Positions 34,562 to 43,991 are shown, counted from the first letter of the stretch. The stretch is DNA of 64,000 nucleotides from Streptomyces echinatus (GCF_014203595.1 NZ_JACHJK010000003.1:310001-374000), one strand, 5' to 3'. Notes: generated from the sequence alone by a model not told the origin. A program made the numbers and translations.

Positions 34562-34933
34562 ATGTCTTCGGCCTATGGAGGAATGCTGGAGGGCTACCCG
34601 TGCAGGCCCGTCAACGACATGAAGGTCAGGAGCCTCCAGCGGCAGGCTGAACGTGCGTTTCCCGCCACGCCGGTCCATGTGGTTCCCCCCTCCCACGAGT
34701 ATCCGGACCAGACTGCCGGCGCCTTCGGCCCCGTTGAGGTGCTGCCTTCCGTGGCCTGCATCGGCGCCTTCCGCTCGACAGCGGTCGCCTCTGCACTCGA
34801 CCCGGTGCTGCACCGTTCCGCTCTCACCGTGATCTGGTTCCAGACCGGCTTGGACGTACCGTCGGGCAAAGGCGCCGACCTTGCGCTGCGCAGCATCCGC
34901 TGGGAGGAGCTGGCCCAGGACTACGAGCTCTAG
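34562..34933 (+). CDS. Hypothetical protein, start uncertain
   Basis: A protein of 123 residues from ATG 34562. It is well composed (LPSVACIGAFRSTAV, HRSALTVIWFQTGLDVP, LALRSIRWEELAQDYEL) and looks like a folded alpha/beta protein. The same frame remains open upstream to 34493 and reads IALSSGRSIELIELR, which seems to belong to the protein, yet there is no ATG, GTG or TTG there. Either CTG or another codon starts it, or the true start was lost. No family is recognised. Confidence 0.6.
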   Translation: MSSAYGGMLEGYPCRPVNDMKVRSLQRQAERAFPATPVHVVPPSHEYPDQTAGAFGPVEVLPSVACIGAFRSTAVASALDPVLHRSALTVIWFQTGLDVPSGKGADLALRSIRWEELAQDYEL

Positions 34934-35117
34934 CGACGGGTCCCGATACAGCCACTCGTCGATGGCAGCGATCAGGACGGTCGCCTCGTAGCGGACCGCC
35001 GAATTGTCGTACGGCGTGGCGATGGCACGAAGCGGCCCAGGCCGGGCTTCGGAAGAGGTGACGGGGTCGTGGTGCCCGGATTACCGATGAGGCCGTTGCC
35101 TTCGGCAGGATGGGTGT

Positions 35118-35651
35118 ATGACCGAAATTCGCACGCCCCGCCTCCTCCTCCGTAACTGGCACGACGACGATCTCGCGCCGATGGCGGACATCAACGCCGA
35201 CCCCCGAGTCATGCGCTGGATCGACGACGGCTCGGTGCGTGACCTGGACCAGACGGCCGAGGACATCGAGCGATGGGAGGAGGAGTGGGACGAGGAAGGT
35301 TTTGGACTCTTCGCCATCGAGCTGCTGGCGTCCGGCGAACTGATCGGCTTCACGGGACTGTCCGTGCCCGAGTTCCTGCCGGAGGTGATGCCCGCCGTGG
35401 CGATCAGCTGGCGGATCGGCTCACAGTTCTGGGGTCAGGGATACGCCTCCGAAGCCGCCCACGCCACACTGGAGTTCGCTCTCCAGGACCGCGGCCTGGA
35501 CCGCGTCATCAGCATCAACCGGGTGGGTGACAACGCCTCCGAGAACGTCAGCCGCAAGCTCGGCATGGTGCCCGAGCGGGAGACGGCACACCCGGAGTAC
35601 GGCTACCCGCTGTGCGTTCACGCCATCGACCTCACCGCGTACCAGGCCTGA
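35118..35651 (+). CDS. GNAT-family acetyltransferase (RimJ/RimL type)
   Basis: A 177-residue protein. RTPRLLLRNWHDDDLAPMAD at the start, then FIPE-like ISWRIGSQFWGQGYASEAA (acetyl-CoA pyrophosphate loop, QxxGxG/A) and NVSRKLGMVPE at the end mark it as a RimJ/RimL-type N-acetyltransferase. These acetylate N-termini of proteins or small amines. ATG 35118 gives the normal N-terminus. The gene stands alone. Confidence 0.92.
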   Translation: MTEIRTPRLLLRNWHDDDLAPMADINADPRVMRWIDDGSVRDLDQTAEDIERWEEEWDEEGFGLFAIELLASGELIGFTGLSVPEFLPEVMPAVAISWRIGSQFWGQGYASEAAHATLEFALQDRGLDRVISINRVGDNASENVSRKLGMVPERETAHPEYGYPLCVHAIDLTAYQA

Positions 35652-35819
35652 ACCGGCCAAGGCGTCGATCACCGCCAGACAGCCGTCCACCGTCCCATGT
35701 CCGCGGCGCGTAGTTGACATGCTCACCGCGTAGAAGCTGTTGATGGCCTAGGGCCCAGCGGGCAGGATGAGGGCCGACCGCGAGGCCGATACGCCGTGCC
35801 GCACGGACCAGGGGGAACT

Positions 35820-36191
35820 ATGGGTATGGCACTGAGGCCGGACGACCTTCTGTCGGGCGAGGCCGTGCAGCTCACCAAGAAGGCGAATGCCGTCGTGAAG
35901 GTCGATGAGGCCGGGCTGACACGCTTCTCTCACGACGGCTTGATGTGGACGGTCCGCATGCAAGGATCGGAGGCGATCGGCGGACAGCTGCACGTGACGA
36001 ACTACCGGCTGGTCCTCTGCTCGCACTTCGCCAATCGCGCCCGCGGCCAGTTCAGTACCTTCATGCCCGTGGTCTCGGGGCTGCGGGACACCTCCAGGGG
36101 GATCAAGAGGCAGATCGAGGTCTCGACGGGAACCCACCGGTTCACCTTCGTCGTGTGGGGAATTCCCGCGCTGATGCCTGCCTGCCCGTGA
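35820..36191 (+). CDS. GRAM/PH-like protein, probably truncated
   Basis: A 123-residue protein from ATG 35820 (AGGGGGA upstream). Residues 10-110 resemble a GRAM-like or PH-like domain: LMWTVRMQGSEAIGGQLHVT, NYRLVLCSH. It ends with GIPALMPACP straight after FTFVVW, where related proteins continue; from here another frame carries a LysR fragment, so recombination probably cut it. Confidence 0.6.
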   Translation: MGMALRPDDLLSGEAVQLTKKANAVVKVDEAGLTRFSHDGLMWTVRMQGSEAIGGQLHVTNYRLVLCSHFANRARGQFSTFMPVVSGLRDTSRGIKRQIEVSTGTHRFTFVVWGIPALMPACP

Positions 36192-36559
36192 CGCATCCGC
36201 TGGCCGGCTGCCGCTCCCTCACCCTGGCCGATCTCGACGGCGAACCGGTCCTCGACGGCCGGACTCGTCGGACGTCCTCGCTGGAGGAGAAGTTCGAACT
36301 CATCGCCTCCGGTCAGGGCATCGCACTCGTGCCCGTCAGCATCGCGGGCACGTACTCCCGCCCCGGCCTCGTCTACCGGGCGGTGACCGATGCCCCGCCC
36401 GTCGAGACGTGCCTGGCGGTACCGGAGGACGGCTGCACGGGCCCAGTACCGGACTTCCTGGACATCGCCACCGCGCTGCTGCGCCGGCTCTCCGGCGGTT
36501 CGGGGAAGGGGGAGGAAGCCGGGACCACGAGCCTGGCGGGCGCGCCGTCAACTGACTGA
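36182..36559 (+). pseudogene. LysR-type regulator, C-terminal fragment
   Basis: LPVTHPLAGCRSLTLADLDG, EKFELIASGQGIALVPVSIA and VETCLAVPEDG are typical of the effector-binding domain of LysR regulators, reading to a normal stop at 36559. There is no HTH and no start; the fragment begins where the GRAM-like gene ends. Only the second half of the effector domain remains. Confidence 0.75.
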
Positions 36560-36701
36560 CCGGGCCTCCGAGTCGGTGCGCCGCGAGCCGGGTGAGGCCA
36601 GATCCCGGACGCGGTGTCCGGTCGTCGTCGAGTGCCGCCAGGGGCGTGCCCGCGTGGTGCGCAAGCGGTCAGTTTTCGAGAAGCGCCGGCCGCCCCCTCA
36701 C

Positions 36702-36717
36702 GCCTACCGTCGTAGGC
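36702..36717. promoter_or_regulatory. Palindrome immediately before VOC gene
   Basis: GCCTACCGTCGTAGGC: six-base arms GCCTAC/GTAGGC around four bases, ending at the base before ATG 36718. It could be an operator overlapping a leaderless start, or a hairpin masking the start. Confidence 0.5.
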
Positions 36718-37356
36718 ATGAACCCCATCGACGCCGTCACCCTGGAAGTGGCCGACCTCGCGGCCGTCACCCGCTTCTACTCCACCGTCCTCGGACCCGA
36801 CTCACCGCACCTGCGCCTGCGCGCGACCGAAGCGGCCACCACCGGCTTCCGCGGATTCACCCTGTCCCTGGTGGTCTCCCAGCCCGGCAACGCCGACGCC
36901 CTGATCAAGACCGCCCTCGACGCCGGCGCCACCCTCCTCAAGCCCGCCACCAAAACACTCTGGGGCTACGGCGGCGTCCTCCAGGCCCCCGACGGCACCA
37001 TCATCAAGATCGCCACCTCGGCGAAGAAGAACACCACCCCCGTCACACCCGACTTCGACGAGTTCGTACTCCTGCTCGGCGTCCAGGACGTCAAAGCCAC
37101 CAAGCAGTACTACACCGACCGCGGCCTGAACGTCGGCAGAAGCTTCGGCAGCAAGTACGTCGAGTTCACCAGCGACGCCGGACACATCAAGCTCGCCCTG
37201 TACAAGCGCCGCGCCCTCGCCAAGGACGCGGGGGTCCCCGACGAAGGCACCGGATCACACCGACTCGTTCTCTCCGGCACCGCCGGCCCCTGCAACGACC
37301 CGGACGACTTCATCTGGGAAGCCGGCACCAACTCCCCACTCACCGCCACCACCTGA
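36718..37356 (+). CDS. VOC/glyoxalase-like protein, two repeats
   Basis: A protein of 212 residues made of two betaalphabeta VOC modules: VTLEVADLAAVTRFYSTVLG (about 6-25) and FVLLLGVQDVKATKQYYTDRG (about 107-127), with IKIATSAKK and IKLALYKRR at matching ends. Such proteins form a metal-binding cup used by dioxygenases, glyoxalases or antibiotic-binding proteins. Metal residues are not obvious. The ATG follows a palindrome directly, without a Shine-Dalgarno. Codon use is markedly C-rich. Confidence 0.85.
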   Translation: MNPIDAVTLEVADLAAVTRFYSTVLGPDSPHLRLRATEAATTGFRGFTLSLVVSQPGNADALIKTALDAGATLLKPATKTLWGYGGVLQAPDGTIIKIATSAKKNTTPVTPDFDEFVLLLGVQDVKATKQYYTDRGLNVGRSFGSKYVEFTSDAGHIKLALYKRRALAKDAGVPDEGTGSHRLVLSGTAGPCNDPDDFIWEAGTNSPLTATT

Positions 37357-37510
37357 ACGAAGCCACCCCTCGCAGTCCACGGAGCAGCGCCGGCATCACC
37401 ATCCCTACGTCCGACAGCCGACCGGCCCCGGGCCGACATCAGCTTGGACGCCGCGACGTGTCGCCGACCCCGGGCCGGCCTTCGTCGGAGGAATGGCTGT
37501 CATCACGGGG

Positions 37511-38500
37511 TCACAGCGTCGCGGTCGGCTGCTCTCCTGACGCGCTGCCCGCGAGCCACTGGTCCCAGCCCAGGTTGAAGGCGGCGTAGCCGTTGTCCGC
37601 CGGGGCCTTGGCGCGGGGCGAACCGGTGATGGTGACGGGGTCGCCCTGCTTGACCTGGTCGTAGAACCACTTGGCGTCCGACAGGGAGAGGTGGACGCAG
37701 CCGTGCGAGCCACGGGCGCTGCCGCTGCCCGGCGTGGGGTCGCCGGTGGAGTAGTGCACGTACGTGCCGGACTGGGTCAGATGGACGTCCCAGGGCAGTG
37801 TCAGGTCGTAGTAGTCGGAGCTGCCCTTGTCGCAGCTGATGCCAACGCTGCAGGAGGTCATGTGGACCTTCGCCTGCTTGTCGATGACGGCCATCGTGCC
37901 GTTCCACGTCGGATACTGGGCGCTGCCCGCATTGATCGACAGGGTGCGCACCGCCCTGCCGTTCCGGGTCACCTTCATGGTGTGGCCGGTCACCGAGACA
38001 TTCGCGCGCACGTCGTCACCGACCTTGAAGGTGTGCGTGTAGCCGTGCACGCCGTAGCGTCCATTGCCATTGCTGACGCCCTTCACGTCGACGTCGATCT
38101 TCACCCTCGTGCCTGAGGGCCAGTACGTCTTCGGCCGCCAGTCGGCGCGCTTGTCGCCGAACCAGTGCCAGGCGCCGGCCACCGGCTGCGAGGCACTGAC
38201 CTTCATGTGCTTCTCCACCGTGGCCCGGGCCTTCGTCGCCACCGGGTCCGTGAAGACCACCGATATCGGCATGGCCACGCCGACCGTGGTTCCCGTCCGT
38301 GGAGTGATCGTCTCCAGCAGCATCGGTGGGCCCGCGGGCTTCGTCGCCGACGGCGAGGCGCTCACACTCGGTTTGCCCGACGCCTTCGCGTCGTCCCCGC
38401 TCGCCTTGTCACCGCCGCCCCCGCCACAGGCACTCGCACCCAGCAGTAGCGCACCTGTGACCAGCGCGATCCCGACCGTGCCGCCCTTGTGCCGTCCCAC
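37511..38500 (-). CDS. L,D-transpeptidase, lipoprotein
   Basis: A 329-residue protein. Signal peptide ends in a lipobox (LGASAC, Cys about 25), followed by Gly/Ser/Ala linker, an Ig-like domain (about 60-150: MLLETITPRTGTTVGVAMPI), then a YkuD catalytic domain (about 170-310) with SHGCVHLS holding the active Cys. These enzymes form 3-3 crosslinks in peptidoglycan or attach proteins. GTG 38500 has GGAG six bases upstream. Layout and length match actinobacterial Ldts. Confidence 0.95.
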   Translation of the reverse strand: MGRHKGGTVGIALVTGALLLGASACGGGGGDKASGDDAKASGKPSVSASPSATKPAGPPMLLETITPRTGTTVGVAMPISVVFTDPVATKARATVEKHMKVSASQPVAGAWHWFGDKRADWRPKTYWPSGTRVKIDVDVKGVSNGNGRYGVHGYTHTFKVGDDVRANVSVTGHTMKVTRNGRAVRTLSINAGSAQYPTWNGTMAVIDKQAKVHMTSCSVGISCDKGSSDYYDLTLPWDVHLTQSGTYVHYSTGDPTPGSGSARGSHGCVHLSLSDAKWFYDQVKQGDPVTITGSPRAKAPADNGYAAFNLGWDQWLAGSASGEQPTATL

Positions 38501-38779
38501 GACTCGCTCCGCTCTCTCACTCTTCCGCCCTGTGAGGGCCGCTTCTTGTCAGACGGCGGGGGACAGGCCCCAGTTGCACGCAACGCGTAAAACCCGCCTC
38601 AAGTCTTGGTGCACAGCGGATCAAGGACGGGGCGCCCGCTCGCCGCGATCCGCCTCGGTACGGGCCGGCATCGCACCGCCACGCAGCTCCGACCGCGCCG
38701 GGGAACAGCGACCGGCCAACGCGGGCGAGATCACCCGCTGACCCGCGCACTGCTCCGCATCTCTTCTAGGGTCGTCCGT

Positions 38780-39445
38780 ATGATCATCGACACAGGGCCC
38801 GCCGGTTTGCTCTTCGAGTCCCTCCGGGCGGACGCCCTCACCAGCCCGGACCAGCTGCGCGAGCTCTACCCGCAGCCGAACCCGAACGCGCTCCGCAAGG
38901 AGATCGACCACCTCACCGAGGAGACCCGGGCGCTGATCGGCTGTTCCTCACTGGTGTTCATCGGAAGTGCGGACACCGAGGGCCGGGCGGATGTGACGCC
39001 GCGGGGCGGCCCGGCCGGGTTCGTCTCGGTGCTGGACGAGCGGACCCTGGTGATCCCCGACGCCACCGGCAACAAGCGGCTCGACACCCTGCACAACGTG
39101 CTGCGGACCGGACGCCTCGGCCTGCTCTTCCTCATCCCCGGCCGCCCGACCACGCTGCGCGTCAATGGCCGCGCCTGCGTCTCGGCGCGCCCCGAACTGC
39201 TCTCCCAGCTCACCCCCGTCGGCAAACCACCGGTCACGGCGCTCGTGGTGCACGTCGAGCAGGTCTATCCGCACTGCCCGAAGTCGCTGATGCGCGCCAA
39301 CGCCTGGCAACCGGAGCGGTGGGTGCCGGCTGACGCCCAGCCGACCAGCGCCCAGGTGACGCTGGCCCAGCTGAACCTGCCGGGCCTGACCGTCGACCAG
39401 ATCGAGGAGGACGAACGGGAGTCGCTGCGCCTGCGTTACGAGTGA
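38780..39445 (+). CDS. PPOX-type flavin/F420-binding oxidoreductase (MSMEG_1061-like)
   Basis: A 221-residue protein with a split-barrel fold: SLVFIGSADTEGRADVTPRG, DERTLVIPDATGNKRLDTLH, GLLFLIPGRPTTLRVNGRA. This pattern belongs to pyridoxamine-phosphate-oxidase-like flavoproteins of the MSMEG_1061 type, with Lys/Arg near the flavin phosphate. Substrate unknown. TAGGGT at 38767-38772 precedes ATG 38780 by eight bases, so the transcript may be leaderless. Confidence 0.85.
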   Translation: MIIDTGPAGLLFESLRADALTSPDQLRELYPQPNPNALRKEIDHLTEETRALIGCSSLVFIGSADTEGRADVTPRGGPAGFVSVLDERTLVIPDATGNKRLDTLHNVLRTGRLGLLFLIPGRPTTLRVNGRACVSARPELLSQLTPVGKPPVTALVVHVEQVYPHCPKSLMRANAWQPERWVPADAQPTSAQVTLAQLNLPGLTVDQIEEDERESLRLRYE

Positions 39446-39709
39446 CTTGGGGCTGGGTCCCTCCTCGACGACCAGGCTCTCGCAGGGGAACCCTGAGGCC
39501 GAGCGCCGAGCGCCGGTGCGTGGCGCTTGGCCAAGGCGTCTTCACGGCGTGGGTGGGGCCTGGAAGTCCGTCGGGCCGGCGCGAACCGAGATCATCCGCA
39601 CCGGCCGCTCTCCGCTCGCCGTGCCGAGACCAGCGCCTAGGATTGTTCATGATCGTCTTCCGGGTCGTCGTGGTCGCGTCGGAGGGCACGACGAGTGGGA
39701 GGAGCGGGG

Positions 39710-41989
39710 TTGTCCAGCGATCAGGTGGTGTTCGGGGCGCTTCTGCGTCGTCTGCGGCTGTCGAAGTCGCTGACGCTCGAGTCCCTGGCCGAGGCCTCGG
39801 GCGTCAGTGTCCGGGGCATCGGTGACCTGGAGCGGGGACGTCGCTCGGCCCCGCAGCGGCGGACGGTGGCCGCTCTCGCGGGCGGTCTCGGACTGGACAG
39901 GGCTCAGCGGGAGGAGTTGCTGGCCGCCGCCCGGACCGGGCGCACCCCGGCCTACAGTCCGGTGGGCGTGCGGGTCCGCCCCAGCGGCATCGACGACTTC
40001 GTCGGTCGCGACCAGGAGCTGGCACGGCTGTCGGAGTTCGGCGCACACGCCGCCTCGCCGGGCGGGCCCGACGACACCGCCGGCCATCCTGTCGTCGTGG
40101 CCTTGTACGGTCCTCCCGGGACCGGCAAGACCACCCTTGCCCTGCACGCCGCGGAGCGGCTGGCCGAGCGGTTCCCGGGCGGACGGCTCGTCGTCGACCT
40201 GCGGGGCATGGACGAGGAACCGCCCACTTCGGAAGAGCTGATGCTGGGCCTGCTCAAGGCACTCGCCGTGCCCGACCGTGACCTGGCGAAGGCCGGCGCG
40301 CACGGCCGGGCCGAGCTGTACCGGCACGCGCTGGCCGGGAGGCGGTGCCTGCTGGTGCTGGACAACGCCCGCGACGAGGCCCAGGTACGGCCCCTGCTGC
40401 CGGGCACCGGCCCGGGCCTGGTGCTGATCACCAGTCGGCGCATGCTCACCGGCCTGGAGAACGTCCACCGGATGCCGCTCGCCCAGCTGACCGAGCAGGA
40501 GGCCACCGTCTTCCTGACGTCGTTGGTGGGGACCGAACGGGCCGCGGCCGATCCGAAGGCGCTCGCGGACGTCGTCCGGCGCTGCGGGCATCTTCCGCTG
40601 GCGCTGCGCGTGGCGGGCAACTGGCTGTCCACCCGCACCGGTTGGACCGTACGCCATCTGGCCGACCGGCTCGCGGAGGAGGAACGGCGTCTCGACGCGC
40701 TGGCCGCCGGCGACCTCACGGTCACGGCCGCGTTCGACCTGTCGTACCGCCAGCTCACCTCCGGCGCCGCCCGACTGTTCCGGCGTCTGGCACTGGTTCC
40801 GGGACCGGACGTCAGTGCGGCCTGCGCCGCGCAGTTGACCGGCCAGGACCTCTTCGACACCGAGGACACCTTGGAGGAGCTGGTCGAGGCCGGCCTGCTC
40901 GGCACCGACCGGACCCGCTACCGCCTGCACGACCTGTTGCGCCTGTACGCCCGCGCCCGCCTGAGCGCCGAGGAACCGGCAGCCGAGTCCGGCCGGGCCC
41001 GCCGGGCGATGTACGGCTGGCTGCTGGAGACCGCCGTCGTCGCCGGGCGCTGGTACGAGCCCGAGCACGGTGCCCCGCCGGCCGGCCGGCGGGGCATGGT
41101 CGACCTGTCCGACGCCGGGCTGGCACGTGCGTGGCTGCAGGCGGAGGGGACCCACTGGCTGGCGGCCCTGCGCGCCGCCGCGGCGGCGGGCGAGCACGCG
41201 ACGGTGGTGGAGGTGGCGGAGTCGCTGCACTGGTTCTCCGACCAGTGGATCTTCTGGGGGCACTGGCCCGAGGTCTTCGCCACCGCCGTCCTGTCCGCCA
41301 GGGCTCTGAACGATCCCCTGGTCGAGGCGACGCAGCTCAACTACCACGCCTGGGCCCTGCTCATCTGCGAGGACCGGCCGCGCGACAGCCTCGACCGCTC
41401 GGCACGCGCGCTGGGGGCCGCCGAGCGTGCCGGTGACCCGGGCCAGCAGGCCTGGGCCCACAACTACGCTGCCTGGGCCCATCGCCTGCTCGACGAGCCC
41501 GCCGAGGCACTGGACCACAACGAACGGGCGGCCCGGCTGTTCGAGGCCGCCGGCGATCTGCACGGGTCGCTGCAGAGCATGCACTCCCGTGCCCTGATCC
41601 TGGAGACGCAGGGCCGCAGCGTGGCGGCCATCGCCGCCTACGAGGACGTACTGGCCTGGCTGGAGAAGGCCGGAGACCGCATCGAACCGCATGCCGCTGA
41701 CATGACCCGGGTCGGGGTGCACGGGGGGCTCGGTCTGAACCATCGCCGCCTGGAGCGGTGGGACGAGGCCGTCGCCCACTGGCGGACCGCCGTCGGCATC
41801 TGCCGTGCCACGGGGAACACCGCCATGGAGAGCCGGCAGCTGACCGAGCTCAGCGAGGCGTTGCTGGGCGCGGGCCGCACGGCCGAGGCACGGGAGGCCC
41901 TGGAACGCTGTCTCACGCTCGGTCCGGACGCCGATCCGCGGCGCGTGGAGCACGCCCGGGACCGGCTCGCCCGCCTCGACGCGCAGTGA
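39710..41989 (+). CDS. XRE-NB-ARC-TPR (STAND) regulator A
   Basis: A 759-residue protein. Residues 5-75 are an XRE HTH (KSLTLESLAEASGVSVRGIG, LERGRRSAPQRRTVAALAGG), followed by a signal-transduction ATPase: Walker A GPPGTGKTT at about 133, Walker B RCLLVLDNARDE, ITSRRMLTG, and the GxP-type GHLPLALRV. From about 420 on come TPR-like helical repeats with the aromatic run LHWFSDQWIFWGHWPEVF near 506-523. TTG 39710 has GGAGG seven bases upstream and gives the same N-terminus as paralogue B; GTG 39695 is the alternative. By family, ligand binding to the TPRs opens the ATPase and frees the HTH. Convergent with the TMEM175 gene. Confidence 0.9.
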   Translation: MSSDQVVFGALLRRLRLSKSLTLESLAEASGVSVRGIGDLERGRRSAPQRRTVAALAGGLGLDRAQREELLAAARTGRTPAYSPVGVRVRPSGIDDFVGRDQELARLSEFGAHAASPGGPDDTAGHPVVVALYGPPGTGKTTLALHAAERLAERFPGGRLVVDLRGMDEEPPTSEELMLGLLKALAVPDRDLAKAGAHGRAELYRHALAGRRCLLVLDNARDEAQVRPLLPGTGPGLVLITSRRMLTGLENVHRMPLAQLTEQEATVFLTSLVGTERAAADPKALADVVRRCGHLPLALRVAGNWLSTRTGWTVRHLADRLAEEERRLDALAAGDLTVTAAFDLSYRQLTSGAARLFRRLALVPGPDVSAACAAQLTGQDLFDTEDTLEELVEAGLLGTDRTRYRLHDLLRLYARARLSAEEPAAESGRARRAMYGWLLETAVVAGRWYEPEHGAPPAGRRGMVDLSDAGLARAWLQAEGTHWLAALRAAAAAGEHATVVEVAESLHWFSDQWIFWGHWPEVFATAVLSARALNDPLVEATQLNYHAWALLICEDRPRDSLDRSARALGAAERAGDPGQQAWAHNYAAWAHRLLDEPAEALDHNERAARLFEAAGDLHGSLQSMHSRALILETQGRSVAAIAAYEDVLAWLEKAGDRIEPHAADMTRVGVHGGLGLNHRRLERWDEAVAHWRTAVGICRATGNTAMESRQLTELSEALLGAGRTAEAREALERCLTLGPDADPRRVEHARDRLARLDAQ
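41225..41279 (+). repeat. 55-bp segment identical to 49992-50046 (inverted)
   Basis: The 55 bases encoding the aromatic run in regulator A equal the complement of 49992-50046 in regulator B without a mismatch, while flanking codons differ. See the partner entry. Confidence 0.9.
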
Positions 41990-42044
41990 ACGTGCCCCCG
42001 CTGCCGGCTTCGCGGGATCGTGCCCCCGATGCGGGCCGCACCCG

Positions 42045-42695
42045 TCAGTGGTCCCGCCCCTGCGGGAACCCTTCGCTGGTGAGGAAGTAGAAGACGGGGA
42101 GGACGACGAAGACGGCGATGGCCAGCAGCGGCGCGACGAGCACGCCGAGGAGCCCGGCGGTGCCGTAGGCGAGGGCTCCGGCCCAGGAGCGCAGCCGCCC
42201 GTGCCGTACGTAGGTGTCCTCGACGTCCGGTTCCAGCACCTCGGGCCTGCGGGCGAGCTGGTGGTAGAAGACCACCCAGCTCAGGCACATCGCGGCGGCC
42301 AGTCCGGCGTAGAGGGCGACGGCGACCCGCGCGTCGGTTCCTGAGGGTGCCTCCTGTATCGCGTCCGCGACCACCGCGGTGGGGAAGGACAGGGCCGTCG
42401 TCGTGAACAGCAGCAGCAGATTGGCAGCGTGCAGCCCGCGGTCCATGAGCCGGATCCGGACGAAGGCCTGGTGGTGGTTGAGCCAGATCACCGAGATGTA
42501 TCCGAAGGAGGCGAGATACCCCAGGTAGGCGGGCCACTGGGCCAGCAGGGCATGGCCGAGGCCGCCCGGCCGGTGTGCCGGGTCGGACAGACCGAGGACC
42601 AGCAGGGTGACGGCGACGGCGAGCACACCGTCGCTGAAGGCCTCGGCGCGGCTGGTGTCGGAGCGGGAGAACCCGCGGAGCCGGGTGTGCGACAC
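42045..42695 (-). CDS. TMEM175-family potassium channel-like membrane protein
   Basis: A 216-residue protein with about six membrane segments. SRAEAFSDGVLAVAVTLLVL contains the FSDG signature of the TMEM175/DUF1211 family, bacterial relatives of lysosomal K+ channels. The other landmarks are SVIWLNHHQAFVRI and LLLFTTTALSFPT. GTG 42695 follows AGGA by six bases. Such proteins leak potassium; physiological role in bacteria is unclear. Sits between regulator A and an AraC gene. Confidence 0.88.
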   Translation of the reverse strand: MSHTRLRGFSRSDTSRAEAFSDGVLAVAVTLLVLGLSDPAHRPGGLGHALLAQWPAYLGYLASFGYISVIWLNHHQAFVRIRLMDRGLHAANLLLLFTTTALSFPTAVVADAIQEAPSGTDARVAVALYAGLAAAMCLSWVVFYHQLARRPEVLEPDVEDTYVRHGRLRSWAGALAYGTAGLLGVLVAPLLAIAVFVVLPVFYFLTSEGFPQGRDH

Positions 42696-42751
42696 ATTGC
42701 TTCCTGATGTGCGGGCGGACGGCGGTACGGACCGGTGGTGAGCCAAGGCGC

Positions 42752-43723
42752 CTACGATGCGTCCCTGGCCGGGCCCGCGTCCCGCCACTCGCTGGGCGAG
42801 CAGCCGTAGGCGGACTTGAAGACGCGGCTGAAGTGCGCCGCGTTCTGGAACCCCCAGCCGCGGGCCACCGCGGAAATGGTACGGCTCACCCGACCGCGGC
42901 GGAGCAGCTCACGGGCGCACTCCTCGAGCCGCCGCTGCTGGATGAGCCGGTGGACCGTGGTGTCCTCGCCCTCGAACAGCACGTGCAGGTAGCGCAGCGA
43001 GATGCCGTGGGCCTCGGCGACGCGGGCCGGGGAGAGCGCCGGGTCGCGCAGCCGGGCGTCGATGTGGGCGCGGACGCCGGCGATGAACCGGGCGCGTCCG
43101 GTGGCGGATTCGGTGCCGTCGTGCCGGCGGGACTGCTCGTCGACGAGCGTGGCCAGGAGGTCGGTGACGGTGCCCGCGAGACGGTTCCTGACGTGACCGG
43201 CGAGTCCGGTGGCGCCGGAGGCGATCGCGGTGGCCAGGGGGCGCAGCAGTGCCGCGACGCCGTCGGTCGTGGGGATGGCGCGGCCCGTGAGGTACCGGGC
43301 GCGTTCGGCGGAGGGTCCGAGGGCGCGTTCGGGCAGCCTGAGCCCGTACATGTGGAACGGCGTGTGCTGGTCCAGAAAGAAGGGCCGGCGCAGGTCCAGG
43401 AGCGCCAGCTGACCGCTGCCGACGGCTGCCTCACGGCCGTCCTGCCGGACGGCCGCGGTGCCTTGCTGCTGCAGCAGGAGGATGACGTGGTCGTCGCCGG
43501 CGGCCGGTCCGGGTCCGGGTGTGCGGCTCAGCCGCAGTGGGGCCGCGCGCATCGACAGCAGCCGCAGGCAGCCCTCGTCCCCGGTGACGAGGGTGCCCTC
43601 GAAGTCGGTGGTTCCCGGATGGGGGGTGACGTCGACGGGGGCCAGCCGGCGCCGGACCGCGCGCTCCCAGTGCCGTCCTCGCTCCGCCCGCGGCATCGCT
43701 GCTGTGCTGATCTCGTCCTGCAC
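42752..43723 (-). CDS. AraC-family regulator A
   Basis: A protein of 323 residues. The N-terminal 190 residues form a cupin-like effector part (HVILLLQQQGTAAVRQDG, LALLDLRRPFFLDQ) of the FeaR/AraC_binding_2 type. The C-terminal part has both AraC HTH motifs: LSPARVAEAHGISLRYLHVL and ISAVARGWGFQNAAHFSRVF. GTG 43723 has AGGAGG nine bases upstream. It is paralogous to the regulator at 48017-49084 and divergent from esterase A. Likely binds direct repeats two turns apart, such as those found in this region. Confidence 0.92.
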   Translation of the reverse strand: MQDEISTAAMPRAERGRHWERAVRRRLAPVDVTPHPGTTDFEGTLVTGDEGCLRLLSMRAAPLRLSRTPGPGPAAGDDHVILLLQQQGTAAVRQDGREAAVGSGQLALLDLRRPFFLDQHTPFHMYGLRLPERALGPSAERARYLTGRAIPTTDGVAALLRPLATAIASGATGLAGHVRNRLAGTVTDLLATLVDEQSRRHDGTESATGRARFIAGVRAHIDARLRDPALSPARVAEAHGISLRYLHVLFEGEDTTVHRLIQQRRLEECARELLRRGRVSRTISAVARGWGFQNAAHFSRVFKSAYGCSPSEWRDAGPARDAS

Positions 43724-43844
43724 GGCGGCCCCCTCCTGTCGCTCCGGTCCCGGCGGGACGGATGCGTGCGCGCCTCCAGGCTGTTCGGGGCCCCGGTGGT
43801 GGGGGTAGGTCATGTGACCTGCGGGAGGCGGGGCGTTCGGCCTG

Positions 43845-43906
43845 TGCGCTCCGCATGTCGCGGTGCGCGGGGAGACATGGTCGACGGGGCGCGCGACGGC
43901 TAGGGT
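43845..43906 (+). promoter_or_regulatory. Promoter of esterase A, imperfect TGCGC repeats
   Basis: TGCGC at 43845 and 43864 (19 bases apart) and TAGGGT at 43901, 37 bases from the second. This resembles the shared promoter design of dps, the estB operon and the amidohydrolase operon, but with shorter repeat spacing and a weaker first half-site. Confidence 0.4.
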
Positions 43907-43991
43907 CGGCCGGAAATCCGTCGGGGCGCGCGCCAGGTTCACCGGTCCGCCGCATCGGCGTCCGAGAGGCCACGGCCGGTCAGGAGTGCGC

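Noticed and set aside
38606..38779. N-terminal extension of the PPOX protein
   Set aside because: The extension is Arg/Thr-rich noise; ATG 38780 is preceded by a TAGGGT box and gives the family start.
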